A stretch of DNA of 64,000 nucleotides, taken from Calothrix sp. PCC 7507. Lineage in GTDB: Bacteria > Cyanobacteriota > Cyanobacteriia > Cyanobacteriales > Nostocaceae. Position 1 is the first letter of the stretch; each line of letters opens with the position of its first letter. Positions 53,008 through 60,837 of the stretch are shown here, piece after piece. The stretch is taken from NCBI RefSeq assembly GCF_000316575.1, contig NC_019682.1:6311501-6375500 (forward strand), written 5' to 3'. The notes under the pieces are model-generated. The model searched no databases and was not told where the DNA came from. It saw nothing but the letters and a program-made list of their open reading frames with translations. Both the position numbers and the translations under genes were made by a program.

Positions 53008-53040
53008 TCCGGATGCACTAATAAAAACTCAGTAGTAGTG
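53008..53040 (+). promoter_or_regulatory. DIF1-type promoter of patX (TCCGGA box)
   Basis: TCCGGA at 53008-53013 is followed about 19 bases later by TAGTAG (53033-53038), a possible -10. The TCCGGA motif at about -35 is the hallmark of HetR-dependent, early differentiating-cell promoters (DIF1) in Anabaena. The distance to the patX start codon is 57 bp. Seen sequence; the meaning rests on known biology. Confidence 0.78.
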
Positions 53041-53070
53041 AATTGGAGAGTTCAAAAATAGACATTCGCT

Positions 53071-53307
53071 ATGCGTGCTGCCATTTCACTTCTAGTATCA
53101 AGCCTGGTGTTTGGCTCCTTAGCTTTTAACTACCAAGGCATGGCTAATCAATTATCACGTCAAATGCTTGCCTCTTCTGGTTCTGAAGAGTTACTCTCGG
53201 TGAGACCGAAACCGAAACCTAACCAACCAGAAAAACCTGCACCCCATCGCGGTAGCGGACGCCGAGAGTTAATGGAATATTACGGTAATAACCATCTTGC
53301 TGTTTAG
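53071..53307 (+). CDS. patX: PatX, RGSGR-containing heterocyst patterning peptide precursor
   Basis: 78 residues. An N-terminal signal-peptide-like helix (AAISLLVSSLVFGSLAF, about 3-19) is followed by a linker rich in Pro/Lys (VRPKPKPNQPEKPAP). HRGSGR lies at residues 59-64, then a 14-residue tail. PatX proteins of heterocystous cyanobacteria are small, carry an export signal, end near an HRG(S/T)GR peptide and are often near hetR. The peptide binds the HetR hood and blocks it. Unlike PatS, the motif is internal here, so proteolysis on both sides would be needed. The promoter has a TCCGGA box (53008-53013). Start ATG 53071. Confidence 0.93.
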   Translation: MRAAISLLVSSLVFGSLAFNYQGMANQLSRQMLASSGSEELLSVRPKPKPNQPEKPAPHRGSGRRELMEYYGNNHLAV

Positions 53308-53953
53308 AAAGCAGGTGGAAAGCCTCCTTGGGAGGTAACAAATCTTGTTGCAGGGTAATTAAAGTACAGTCAGCTAGAGTGTTATGTTGAACATTCTTTA
53401 CACAACATCTCTAGTAGATATATAACAGTTGACACACGAAAAACCTCAGCATTTGCTCAGTATTTCATCCGTAAGCTCTGTATATCATAACCTGCGTAAA
53501 CTGTCGCGCCGGGAACCATCAGCCAACAAACTGCTTGTATCCACCGCATCACCAAATCCTCCAGCAACCATTACTTTCGCTTCTAATCCCTGATATCGTT
53601 GAAGATGTCAATTCCAGGGTATCTGCTGATAATTTGCATATTTTCCAGGCTAATTAAACAGCCTGAAAGTAGCGCTAGTTTACTGCCACACGGGTTTTCT
53701 CAACAGAGATAGTAGTCTGTCGATTTTCAGCCGCTTTTTTCAATGCACACAAAGAACTATAAAGGCTGACGCACCTAATTTACCAATGGTGAGTTAGTCA
53801 GCTAAAACACATTGAAATTTCACAATTACTGATGATGAACGTCTTTTATCCTTTGTAAATACAAAAGACAAAGGACTTAATGACTGTCTTCAGCCAAGAA
53901 TATACAACTGGGGCGCATATTAGTTCATTAATCTAGATTCCAACGACAACAGG
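53308..53953. other. Intergenic region after patX
   Basis: About 645 bases. 'aagcctccttgggaggt' (53320-53336) can form a small hairpin after patX. The minus strand of 53490-53600 has a short open stretch (MVAGGFGDAVDTSSLLADGS) that looks coincidental or is a relic. No further gene was recognised. Confidence 0.5.
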
Positions 53954-54853
53954 CTATTTCTCAGCTTTTGACAAGGTTTTTTCCCGGCTTTTAATGCCGT
54001 TGAGGAACATGGGGACAAACTTCTCCATGAAAGCTTGTGGATCACGTTGCCAAGCTCTTTGTGCAGCCTGAATCCTGGTAAACTGCAACTCAGGTGCTAG
54101 CAAGGTTTGCGGTAAGCGCTCCATTAAGTATTGGGGACGCTGCCAGAGGGGCATGTTGTTTGCTACTTCTACTAGGTTGACAACGCGCCGCAGTTCTGCA
54201 CCCAAGGTGATATCCATCCCAGACTCAAAGGCTGCTTGCTCGATGGCGGCATACTTATTTTTGGCTTGGACTACTTTTTGCCGGTGTTCTGGACTCTTAT
54301 CTGCTAACTGTGCCAGCCAGCGGTTACCCCAACGGACGTGTCCGGCTTCTTCTGGTAAAATTTTGGCGATCGCTTCTCTGATTTTAATATTTTCTGCAGT
54401 TTGTGGTGCTTGTTTAAGGGCATGAATATGGGCAGAGAAATACTCACAGCCCCGTTTTTCGGTGATGTTGATAGCTGCGAGAACGGAAATCACAAAATCA
54501 TCCAAGTTCGTAGCTGGATCTTGGTGTTCGTGGTCGAGTAGCCGTTCAAATTCATCAATATAAGATCCGCCAGGGGGCTTACCGACATTAGCGCCCAATT
54601 CCACCAGCAAATCAGTCAACCACATCGCGTGACGTGCTTCATCAGCAACGTGGTGGGACAATTCCCGCACTAGTTCCCGTGGCTGCCCATTGAGTTGTTC
54701 TATCAGGTTTGTGAGGTCTTTGCAACTACGTTGCTCACTGTAGCGGTAGCGGTTGAGGGTAATCAGATGAATTTCGCGATCGCGTACTACCTGTTTGAGG
54801 ATGTCTCTCGCACTCAAAGCATTCTGAAATTTCCGTGGGTAGGTAACTGTCAT
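53954..54853 (-). CDS. Ferritin-like (di-iron) domain protein of unknown function
   Basis: 299 residues, all-helical. Two ExxH-type motifs are candidates for di-iron ligands: ELSHHVADEARHAMWLTDLL (EARH, about 75-90) and KILPEEAGHVRWGNRWLAQL (EAGH, about 164-180), with further Glu in INITEKRGCEYFSAHIHAL. This pattern is that of DUF455/ferritin-like oxidases. C-terminal LMERLPQTLLAPELQF and FVPMFLNGIKSREK are distinct. Homologues are conserved in cyanobacteria, without a known role that I can name. It faces gifA divergently. Start ATG 54853. Confidence 0.8.
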   Translation of the reverse strand: MTVTYPRKFQNALSARDILKQVVRDREIHLITLNRYRYSEQRSCKDLTNLIEQLNGQPRELVRELSHHVADEARHAMWLTDLLVELGANVGKPPGGSYIDEFERLLDHEHQDPATNLDDFVISVLAAINITEKRGCEYFSAHIHALKQAPQTAENIKIREAIAKILPEEAGHVRWGNRWLAQLADKSPEHRQKVVQAKNKYAAIEQAAFESGMDITLGAELRRVVNLVEVANNMPLWQRPQYLMERLPQTLLAPELQFTRIQAAQRAWQRDPQAFMEKFVPMFLNGIKSREKTLSKAEK

Positions 54854-55005
54854 GGTTTATTAACTTTTATAAAATTTGTGTTTAAATTTTAACGTAATTG
54901 ACCTGAATTAATACTCAGCGCTCACTATTCTTCATTGCTGCTGCGGCGTTGCGGCAAGACAATCATCCACCCCAAATATTAACTCTTGTTAAGAAATAGC
55001 ATTTT

Positions 55006-55037
55006 GTATCTGTTGTTACAGAATATGGTGTTATATT
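55006..55037 (+). promoter_or_regulatory. gifA promoter with overlapping NtcA-type site
   Basis: GTA-N8-TAC at 55006-55019 (GTATCTGTTGTTAC), followed 12 bases later by a -10-like TATATT (55032-55037). The NtcA site covers the -35 region, the position expected for repression. NtcA is known to repress gif genes during nitrogen limitation, so the arrangement is consistent. Confidence 0.82.
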
Positions 55038-55090
55038 ATTATTGTCAGGAAAAAACAATATATAAGTTAAATATTAAGGAGGACAGTGTT

Positions 55091-55291
55091 ATGTCTATTC
55101 AAGAAAAATCCCGTGCGATTATGGTGCGTCAATATCAGCAAGTGAAGAATCGTCAACAATCAATGTTGATGCGTGATGCACAACAACTTGGTCTTCCTGA
55201 AGAAGCATCCCACTACTGGAACCCAATTCAAGGGAAAATTGACCCGACTACTCGTGCGATCTATGGGCACAGCAACGCCACTATGAGTTAA
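55091..55291 (+). CDS. gifA: Glutamine synthetase inactivating factor IF7
   Basis: 66 residues from ATG 55091, with a strong AAGGAGG eight bases upstream; longer frames upstream lack a ribosome site. The IF7 family pattern is clear: MSIQEKSRAIMVRQYQQVKN, QQSMLMRDAQQLGLPEEASH, then YWNPIQGKIDPTTRAIYGHS. The basic protein binds glutamine synthetase and blocks it when ammonium is plentiful. It is intrinsically disordered until bound. The Arg and Lys residues known to matter lie in the RQYQQVKNRQQSM segment. The gene faces glnA tail to tail, a conserved pairing in Anabaena. Confidence 0.94.
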   Translation: MSIQEKSRAIMVRQYQQVKNRQQSMLMRDAQQLGLPEEASHYWNPIQGKIDPTTRAIYGHSNATMS

Positions 55292-55335
55292 TCGGCGGAC
55301 TCTTAAGTGATTGAGTCTCAACTGCAAAAATCTCG

Positions 55336-55361
55336 AAAAAAAAGCCACCCTTCGGGGTGGC
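55336..55361 (-). terminator. Rho-independent terminator for glnA
   Basis: On the minus strand GCCACCC-CGAA-GGGTGGC (55361-55344) is followed by eight T (55343-55336). It lies 92 bp past the glnA stop codon and 45 bp after the gifA stop. On the plus strand the hairpin is followed by A, so it mainly serves glnA. Confidence 0.88.
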
Positions 55362-55374
55362 AAAAAAATTATTC

Positions 55375-55407
55375 AGATCCCCGACTTCTTCAAGAAGTCG
55401 GGGATCT
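55375..55407. repeat. 33-bp palindrome, copy 2 (AGATCCCCGACTTCTT arm)
   Basis: Identical over all 33 bases to the palindrome at 10019-10051. Located between the glnA terminator and the glnA stop codon, within the glnA 3' transcript. Confidence 0.9.
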
Positions 55408-55452
55408 CGCAGCCCCATAAAATTAATGGGACAGACTACTAGTTAATAAAAA

Positions 55453-56868
55453 TCAGCAATCGTAATAGAGAGCAAATTCGTAAGGATGAGGACGCAACTG
55501 CATCTGCTTAACTTCGTTAGTTAGCTTGTAGTCAATCCAGTTTTGGATAAAGTCTTCTGTGAACACACCTGTTTGTGTCAAGAAAGCATGATCATGTTCT
55601 AGTGCTGACAATGCTAGTTCCAGAGAACCGGGAGTTGAAGGAATCTTCGCGAGTTCATCTGGAGACAGTTCATAGATATTTCTATCTAAAGGTTCACCGG
55701 GATCTATTTGATTCTTGATCCCGTCGATACCAGCACAAAGCATAGCCGCGAATGCTAAATATGGGTTAGAAGTAGCATCCGGACAGCGGAATTCTAAACG
55801 CTTGGCTTTAGGGTTATCACCAGATAGGGGAATCCGCACAGAAGCAGAACGATTACCTTGGGAGTAAGCCAAGTTTACTGGTGCTTCATAACCGGGTACA
55901 AGACGCTTGTAAGAGTTGGTGGTGGGGTTAGTGATTGCCAACAACGCTGGTGCGTGCTTGAGGATGCCACCAATGTAATGCAACGCCATCTTACTCAACT
56001 TAGCGTATTCATTACCGGCAAACAGCGGCTGACCACCTTTCCAGATAGATTGGTGACAGTGCATCCCAGAACCGTTATCACCAAAAATTGGTTTTGGCAT
56101 GAAGGTAACGGTTTTGCCGTATTTCCTGGCCACGTTCTTGATGACATATTTGTAGGTCATCAGCCAGTCAGCAGCTTCTATCAGCTTACCAAATTTGAAA
56201 CCTAGTTCGCACTGACCACCAGTCGCAACCTCATGGTGCTGCTTTTCAATGGGTACACCGCAGGCTGCCATTGTTAACAGCATTTCTGTCCGGATATCTT
56301 GGAAGCTATCCGTTGGCGGAACTGGGAAGTAACCCTCTTTGAAGCGTGTTTTGTAACCGAGGTTGGGGCTTTCCTTTCTACCTGTGTTCCAACGGCCTTC
56401 GACAGAATCTACATGGTAGTAGCCTTCGTTGGCTGTTTGGTCGTAGCGAACATCATCAAAAATGAAGAATTCAGCTTCAGGGCCAAAGAAGGCTGTGTCA
56501 CCCAGTCCTGTGGAAGCTAGATATTCTACTGCTTTTTGGGCAATAACCCGCGGGCAACGGTTATACCATTCACCTGTGCGGGGTTCCTTAATACTACAAA
56601 TTATACTTAGAGTTGGCTCTTTCATGAATGGGTCGATCCAGGCAGTATTTGGATCGAGAACCATTGTCATGTCTGATTCTTCGATGCCTTTCCAACCCCG
56701 AATGCTAGAACCGTCAAAAGGTACGCCATCAGTGAATGAACTTTCATCGATTTGGTTATGGAACACGGTTAAGTGTTGCCATGTTCCTGGTGTATCGATG
56801 AATTTCAGATCAATCATCTGAATTTTTTGGTCTTGAATCTGTTTCAAGACTTCTTGTGGGGTTGTCAT
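55453..56868 (-). CDS. glnA: Glutamine synthetase type I
   Basis: 471 residues, standard GSI length. GlnA makes glutamine from glutamate and ammonium with ATP. Motifs: [20 protein letters not shown] (N-terminal beta-grasp), [16 protein letters not shown] (metal Glu), [20 protein letters not shown] (ATP/glutamate), and [20 protein letters not shown] (Arg of active site). The cyanobacterial version is regulated by inactivating factors (gifA beside it) and by NtcA-driven transcription: an NtcA site lies at 56998-57011. Start ATG 56868 ([20 protein letters not shown]). Divergent from apcF. Confidence 0.98.
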   Translation of the reverse strand: MTTPQEVLKQIQDQKIQMIDLKFIDTPGTWQHLTVFHNQIDESSFTDGVPFDGSSIRGWKGIEESDMTMVLDPNTAWIDPFMKEPTLSIICSIKEPRTGEWYNRCPRVIAQKAVEYLASTGLGDTAFFGPEAEFFIFDDVRYDQTANEGYYHVDSVEGRWNTGRKESPNLGYKTRFKEGYFPVPPTDSFQDIRTEMLLTMAACGVPIEKQHHEVATGGQCELGFKFGKLIEAADWLMTYKYVIKNVARKYGKTVTFMPKPIFGDNGSGMHCHQSIWKGGQPLFAGNEYAKLSKMALHYIGGILKHAPALLAITNPTTNSYKRLVPGYEAPVNLAYSQGNRSASVRIPLSGDNPKAKRLEFRCPDATSNPYLAFAAMLCAGIDGIKNQIDPGEPLDRNIYELSPDELAKIPSTPGSLELALSALEHDHAFLTQTGVFTEDFIQNWIDYKLTNEVKQMQLRPHPYEFALYYDC

Positions 56869-57228
56869 TGTTACTCCTTACTCTGCCAATTTTAATTAAA
56901 GTCTGACTAGAATCTTCTCAGCCATGTTAACCCTTATGAGCTGAACCCAATTGTGACACTCCTGGAATATCCTAAGGATAGGAGATTAGGCAATTTTGTA
57001 GTTTTGGCTACAAATTGTCTGGTTTACAGGTTATGTTAACCTTTCTCGGATTATCTGCACCAAACTGGAAAGATCATCTCATAGGGGTCAACTTTGGCAT
57101 AAAATCCTTAAGTAGCGGATAGATTGTTTTTGTGCCGAATCTATTTTAGGTGGCACAAGAAATAGATGTACATAAAAGCAGTCAAATAAATATCAAACCA
57201 CAGATAGTAATGATTGGGAGAAAAAGGG
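56869..57228. other. glnA-apcF divergent promoter region
   Basis: About 360 bases: the NtcA-type glnA promoter in the middle (56969-57011) and, on the plus strand, the apcF promoter with GGGAG (57216-57220) as a possible ribosome site. No repeat seen. Confidence 0.65.
56969..57011 (-). promoter_or_regulatory. NtcA-activated glnA promoter
   Basis: On the minus strand the box GTA-GCCAAAAC-TAC (57011-56998) is followed after 23 bases by TAGGAT (56974-56969), fitting the class II NtcA layout GTA-N8-TAC-N22/23-TAN3T. The glnA start codon is ~100 bp further. NtcA with 2-oxoglutarate activates glnA in heterocystous cyanobacteria. Confidence 0.85.
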
Positions 57229-57738
57229 ATGCGCGATGCAGTAACAACTTTAATTAAGAATTATGACGTAGCTGGTCGTTATTTTGACCGGAATGCGCTC
57301 GACAGCCTCAAGTCTTACTTTGACAGCGGCACGGCGCGAGTGCAAGCAGCGGCGGCGATTAATGCTAATGCAGCTGGAATTGTCAAGCAAGCTGGCTCTA
57401 AATTGTTTGAAGAACTACCGGAGTTGATTCGCCCTAGCGGAAATGCTTATACGACTCGTCGTTATGCGGCTTGTCTGCGGGATTTGGATTACTACTTGCG
57501 TTACGCTACTTATGCGCTGGTTGCGGGTAACACCAATGTGTTAGATGAGCGAGTGCTGCAAGGGCTGCGGGAAACTTACAATTCTTTAGGTGTACCTATT
57601 GGTCCCACGGTTCGCGGTGTGCAAATTATCAAGGATCTGGTAAAGGCACAAGTAGCAGCCGCAGGTGTGGTTAATACTGCTTTTGTGGATGAACCTTTCG
57701 ACCATATCACCCGTGAGTTGAGCGAGACAGATATTTAG
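57229..57738 (+). CDS. apcF: Allophycocyanin beta-18 subunit
   Basis: 169 residues from ATG 57229 (MRDAVTTLIKNYDVAGRYFD), with GGGAG and AAGGG upstream. Phycobiliprotein fold; the bilin-binding Cys lies in TRRYAACLRDLDYYLRYATY. ApcF replaces one ApcB in the phycobilisome core and pairs with the ApcE linker domain as a terminal emitter. It is told from ApcB by KLFEELPELIRPSGNAYTTR and by VPIGPTVRGVQIIKDLVKAQ. The divergent position to glnA agrees with that in Anabaena. A HIP1-built terminator follows at 57764-57802. Confidence 0.93.
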   Translation: MRDAVTTLIKNYDVAGRYFDRNALDSLKSYFDSGTARVQAAAAINANAAGIVKQAGSKLFEELPELIRPSGNAYTTRRYAACLRDLDYYLRYATYALVAGNTNVLDERVLQGLRETYNSLGVPIGPTVRGVQIIKDLVKAQVAAAGVVNTAFVDEPFDHITRELSETDI

Positions 57739-57763
57739 TCCTGTAAAAACAAGTATAAAATAT

Positions 57764-57802
57764 AGCGATCGCCCAACAAGCTGAATGTGCGATCGCTTTT
57801 TT
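57764..57802 (+). terminator. apcF terminator built from two HIP1 sites
   Basis: AGCGATCGC (57764-57772) pairs with GCGATCGCT (57789-57797), followed by six T (57797-57802). The loop is 16 nt. Both arms are HIP1 octamers, giving a 9-bp stem. Confidence 0.85.
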
Positions 57803-57844
57803 ATGGTTACAACTAGTAGTCTGTCAGGGTTGAAATGAGGGACT

Positions 57845-57889
57845 GTAGTGTGAGCGTCTCGCTCACGCGGGCTTTTCGGCCCGCACTAC
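57845..57889. repeat. Palindromic repeat (GTAGTG...CACTAC)
   Basis: Contains nested hairpins: GTGAGCG-TCT-CGCTCAC and CGGGC-TTTT-CGGCCCG-type, bordered by GTAGTG/CACTAC. It is a relative of the hairpin at 28207-28256. Confidence 0.7.
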
Positions 57890-57986
57890 CAAAAACCCCT
57901 CAAAACAAAATTGACAAACCACTAGGCGTTGCATCTGAAAGAATAGGTTTAGGTTAAAACTGTGTTTTTAGAGATGTCTTTGACTA

Positions 57987-58524
57987 ATGCCTGCTAAAGA
58001 CTTATATCACAACGCAGTCATTCAAGCACTTGTAGCAGATGGCTGGACAATAACCAACGATCCCTTATATCTCGCCTATGGAGGTAGGGAACTTTACATA
58101 GATATTGGAGCAGAAAAAGTTACTATTGCTGCACAGAGAGGTAATGAAAAAATCGCTGTTGAAATTAAAAGTTTTCTGAATCCTTCTCCTGTAATACCTA
58201 TTTTGTATGAAGATGCACATAATAATACCCCCCTGTAGTCCCCCCTTGGTAAGGGGGGGACGGCGATAGCCGGGGGGTGAATTATATGCAGCTTCACAAA
58301 GAAACGGTATAAGTGATCTCCAGGAAGCTGTAGGACAGTATGAAATTTATCGCACTGTGCTTAAAGAAGTAGAACCAAAACGCCAACTTTATTTAGCAGT
58401 TCCCAAGCGAGTGTATGAAGGTATATTTTCTGAACGCTTTGGTCAATTAATTCTGAATACCATAGGAATAAACCTGATTGTTTTTGACGAGCAGCTAAAG
58501 AGGGTTATCAAATGGATAAGCTAG
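57987..58524 (+). pseudogene. xisH: xisH interrupted by a MITE
   Basis: XisH controls excision of the fdxN element in Anabaena, together with XisF and XisI. The 5' part reads MPAKDLYHNAVIQALVADGW and continues to VEIKSFLNPSPV, then stops inside an insertion. After the insertion (58194-58311) the frame resumes as SDLQEAVGQYEIYRTVLKEV through VFDEQLKRVIKWIS, ending TAG at 58524. Removing the insertion restores a ~140-codon XisH in frame. The tail overlaps the xisI start by 13 bases, the usual arrangement. Only a truncated 83-residue protein could be made now. Confidence 0.88.
58194..58311. mobile_element. MITE inserted in xisH
   Basis: About 118 bp with imperfect ~28-bp terminal inverted repeats: left ATACCTATTTTGTATGAAG..., right (complement) ATACCGTTTCTTTGTGAAGC..., both running to ...CATAAT/CATATAAT. 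The interior CCCCCCTTGGTAAGGGGGG hairpin has stop codons in all plus frames. A TA at both borders suggests the TA duplication of Tc1/mariner-IS630 type elements. Confidence 0.75.
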
Positions 58525-58847
58525 TCCGGTATCGTGAGATTATTCGTCAGTTGATATTTGACTATGCTAGTCACAAACCTGCTAATGGTCAAATAGAGAC
58601 AGAAGCTGTTATTGACTCAGAGCGAGATCACTATGAAGTCATACATGTCGGCTGGGATGGAGTGCGCCGCGTACATAGTTCTGTAGTGCATATAGATATC
58701 ATCAGTGATAAAGTGTGGATTCAATATGATGGGACTTCTCTTCCTGTAGCAGAAGCATTATTAGAAGCTGGTATTCCGCGTCAAGATATTGTCTTGGGTT
58801 TCCATCCTGCGGAACTCCGTCAATACACCGATTTTGCTGTATCTTGA
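58512..58847 (+). CDS. xisI: XisI family protein
   Basis: 111 residues, usual length. It starts MDKLVRYREIIRQLIFDYAS, with family blocks VIDSERDHYEVIHVGWDGVR, then VHIDIISDKVWIQYDGTSLP and VAEALLEAGIPRQDIVLGFH. XisI is a partner of XisH (fdxN element excision controlling factors), but xisHI pairs are common in cyanobacteria without any fdxN element and resemble toxin-antitoxin-like modules. The xisH partner here is broken by an insertion while xisI stays intact. Its ATG lies inside the end of xisH, so its translation was probably coupled to xisH. Confidence 0.9.
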   Translation: MDKLVRYREIIRQLIFDYASHKPANGQIETEAVIDSERDHYEVIHVGWDGVRRVHSSVVHIDIISDKVWIQYDGTSLPVAEALLEAGIPRQDIVLGFHPAELRQYTDFAVS

Positions 58848-58944
58848 TTATCTTTATGTCGTGTATTGACAAAGCATAAAAGAAGCAAGCAGATGCTTGA
58901 GGCGCTGATTATGGGGTTTAATTTTGCCAGGAGAATCAAGTTAA

Positions 58945-59763
58945 TTGCCTAAACAACGACTGGATACACTATTAGTAGAATTAGGTTTATGTGCTTCTCG
59001 GGCTTTAGCACAACGGCTAATTCAGGCTGGGGAAGTGAGTGTGAATCACATGGTGGTTGATAAAGCTGGGACAGAAATTGATATTTCAGCACAAATCAAG
59101 ATTAAAGAGCGATCGCGCTTTGTTTCTCGTGGCGGTGAAAAACTTATTAAAGCTTTAGAAATCTTTGCAATTCCTGTAGATGGACGTATTTGTCTGGATG
59201 GTGGTATTTCTACAGGGGGCTTTACTGATTGTTTGCTACAAGCCGGCGCTAAACAAGTTTATGGTATCGATGTCGGTTATGGGCAAGTTGACTGGCGATT
59301 GCGAAATGATCCCCGAGTGATTTTGCGAGAACGCACCAACTTACGCCAGCTAAAGCCAGAGGAACTGTATGTTGAGGGCGATCCTATCCCTGATTTGGCA
59401 GTGGTAGATGTGTCGTTTATTTCTTTGACTAAGATTTTACCTGCTTTGTGGCAACTGACACAACCTCCCAGAGAAGCAGTTTTGTTAGTTAAACCACAGT
59501 TTGAAGTAGGGAAATCTCGTGTGGGGAAAAAAGGCGTGGTACGCGATCCTCATGACCAAGCTAACGCGATTTTCCAGGTGTTGCAAGCCGCTCAAGTATT
59601 AGGATGGAAATACAAGGGACTGACTTGGTCTCCGATTACTGGGCCTGCGGGAAATATCGAATATCTCTTGTGGTTGGGAATGGAAAGTGAGACAATACCA
59701 CTCGATTTAGCAGCGATTTGGCAAATAACGAAACCAGTAGTTCAGTTGTTACTGAAAAATTAA
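58945..59763 (+). CDS. tlyA: TlyA family rRNA 2'-O-methyltransferase
   Basis: 272 residues from TTG 58945, preceded by AGGAGA (58930-58935), so a TTG start is well supported; the protein starts LPKQRLDTLLVELGLCASRA. The S4 RNA-binding domain (about 3-65) is followed by an FtsJ-like methyltransferase domain: CLDGGISTGGFTDCLLQAGA (SAM site, Gly-rich), then PDLAVVDVSFISL (catalytic Asp) and VLLVKPQFEVG (Lys). The K-D-K-E tetrad is mostly visible. TlyA methylates 16S and 23S rRNA. 24 bp upstream of the DUF29 gene, probably cotranscribed. Confidence 0.92.
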   Translation: MPKQRLDTLLVELGLCASRALAQRLIQAGEVSVNHMVVDKAGTEIDISAQIKIKERSRFVSRGGEKLIKALEIFAIPVDGRICLDGGISTGGFTDCLLQAGAKQVYGIDVGYGQVDWRLRNDPRVILRERTNLRQLKPEELYVEGDPIPDLAVVDVSFISLTKILPALWQLTQPPREAVLLVKPQFEVGKSRVGKKGVVRDPHDQANAIFQVLQAAQVLGWKYKGLTWSPITGPAGNIEYLLWLGMESETIPLDLAAIWQITKPVVQLLLKN

Positions 59764-59786
59764 TTTTATAGGAGATTTGAACGAAG

Positions 59787-60236
59787 ATGAGTAATCAATT
59801 TGATTTATCATCTCTCCATGAACAAGATTATGAATTATGGCTGAAATCTACAATCAACCAGTTGCGACAACGTAATTTTGATGATGTAGATATTGATTTA
59901 TTAATAGAAGAAATAGAGGAAATGGGTGGTAGTTTAAAAGATGCTTTAGAAAATAATTTAATTGTAGTCTTAGCTCATCTACTCAAATGGAAATATCAAC
60001 CCGATTATCGTTCAGGAAGTTGGCGGGCTAGTATTAAAGAACATCGTCGCCGCATTAATAAATCTCTGCAAAAACATCCTAGTTTGAAGAAATATTACGA
60101 GAGTATCTGGCAAGATTGTTATCTTCCTGCTTTAGATTGGGCGGTTGCAGAAACCGGGTTATCACCTGATATTTTTCCTCAACAATGTCCATTTACTTCT
60201 CAACAGCTAATAGATAGCGAATTTTTACCTGATTAA
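59787..60236 (+). CDS. DUF29 domain protein
   Basis: 149 residues: HEQDYELWLKSTINQLRQRN, then DIDLLIEEIEEMGGS, HLLKWKYQPDYRSGSWRASI and FPQQCPFTSQQLIDSEFLPD. This matches the DUF29 family, very common in cyanobacteria and probably mobile. It lies 24 bp after tlyA with 'ttataggagatttgaacgaag' as ribosome site, so it may be in the same transcript. Soluble, helical, function unknown. Start ATG 59787. A terminator hairpin follows at 60292-60309 on the other strand's reading. Confidence 0.9.
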   Translation: MSNQFDLSSLHEQDYELWLKSTINQLRQRNFDDVDIDLLIEEIEEMGGSLKDALENNLIVVLAHLLKWKYQPDYRSGSWRASIKEHRRRINKSLQKHPSLKKYYESIWQDCYLPALDWAVAETGLSPDIFPQQCPFTSQQLIDSEFLPD

Positions 60237-60281
60237 ATTCCTTTTGGGAAGTCAAATGTCCAGAGTCAAAACATCAGGGCT

Positions 60282-60309
60282 AAAAAAAATTGGGTGGAGA
60301 TTTCCACCC
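60282..60309 (-). terminator. Terminator after the CP12 gene
   Basis: Stem GGGTGGA (60292-60298) / TCCACCC (60303-60309), loop GATT. On the minus strand it is followed by AATTTTTTTT-type sequence (60291-60282), so it ends CP12 transcription. On the plus strand 'cattttttt' is 6 bases further, so it may also serve the DUF29 gene. Confidence 0.82.
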
Positions 60310-60321
60310 CACGCATTTTTT

Positions 60322-60600
60322 TCAAACGTCGTAGATTAAACACTCGATCGCTTCTGGATGTTGTTCGCAGTAGTATTCTAGAGGGGTTTTGCGTTTTTTT
60401 GCTTGCTGTTGGTGCGCTTTTTCCGCTTGCAATTCTTCCACAATATCCCAAGATACAGCACAATCAGCGGAATTATTGCCGTGGCGATCGCATGTGGTGC
60501 GGGCTTCGGTAATAGCTGCTAAAATTGCTTCCTCAAGAGTTTTAGTCCCGTTTTGATAGGCGGTGACAGCGGCTTGGACTACTTCTAGATTTGTGGACAT
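60322..60600 (-). CDS. CP12-domain protein
   Basis: 92 residues. The four redox cysteines are Cys37 and Cys47 (N-terminal pair) and Cys78 and Cys87 (C-terminal pair, EYYCEQHPEAIECLIYD). DIVEELQAEKAHQQ is the conserved AWDxVEELxAExxH-type segment, here VSWDIVEEL. CP12 bridges glyceraldehyde-3-phosphate dehydrogenase and phosphoribulokinase to switch off the Calvin cycle in the dark. The N-terminal ~25 residues (MSTNLEVVQAAVTAYQNGTK) are longer than in minimal CP12. Cyanobacteria have several versions, so this may be a paralogue. Start ATG 60600. Confidence 0.9.
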   Translation of the reverse strand: MSTNLEVVQAAVTAYQNGTKTLEEAILAAITEARTTCDRHGNNSADCAVSWDIVEELQAEKAHQQQAKKRKTPLEYYCEQHPEAIECLIYDV

Positions 60601-60837
60601 AATACTTTCACCTCTGCGTATTAAAATAGGGCAGAACTCAGATGATGAGCGTCTAGATTAGATAAACACTCTTTAGGATTGTTGACTGTTGACTGTTATC
60701 AGATATAGGCTAAGGTTTGGTTTCGCTATCGCTAATTCGTAATTAAAATGGGTTCAAGTCACCACTGACTATCAATACAAATTACGAATTTCTTTGATAT
60801 AGCTAATCAAAAGAATGCAGTAATCAACTGATCTTCG

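Noticed and set aside
53490-53620. Short minus-strand frame (MVAGGFGDAVDTSSLLADGS) after patX
   Set aside because: Only ~30 codons, several overlapping frames look equally open, no known family and no RGSGR-type motif.
60750-60780. 'gggttcaagtc' resembling a tRNA T-arm
   Set aside because: No matching acceptor, D-arm or anticodon arm around it; no tRNA was found in the window.
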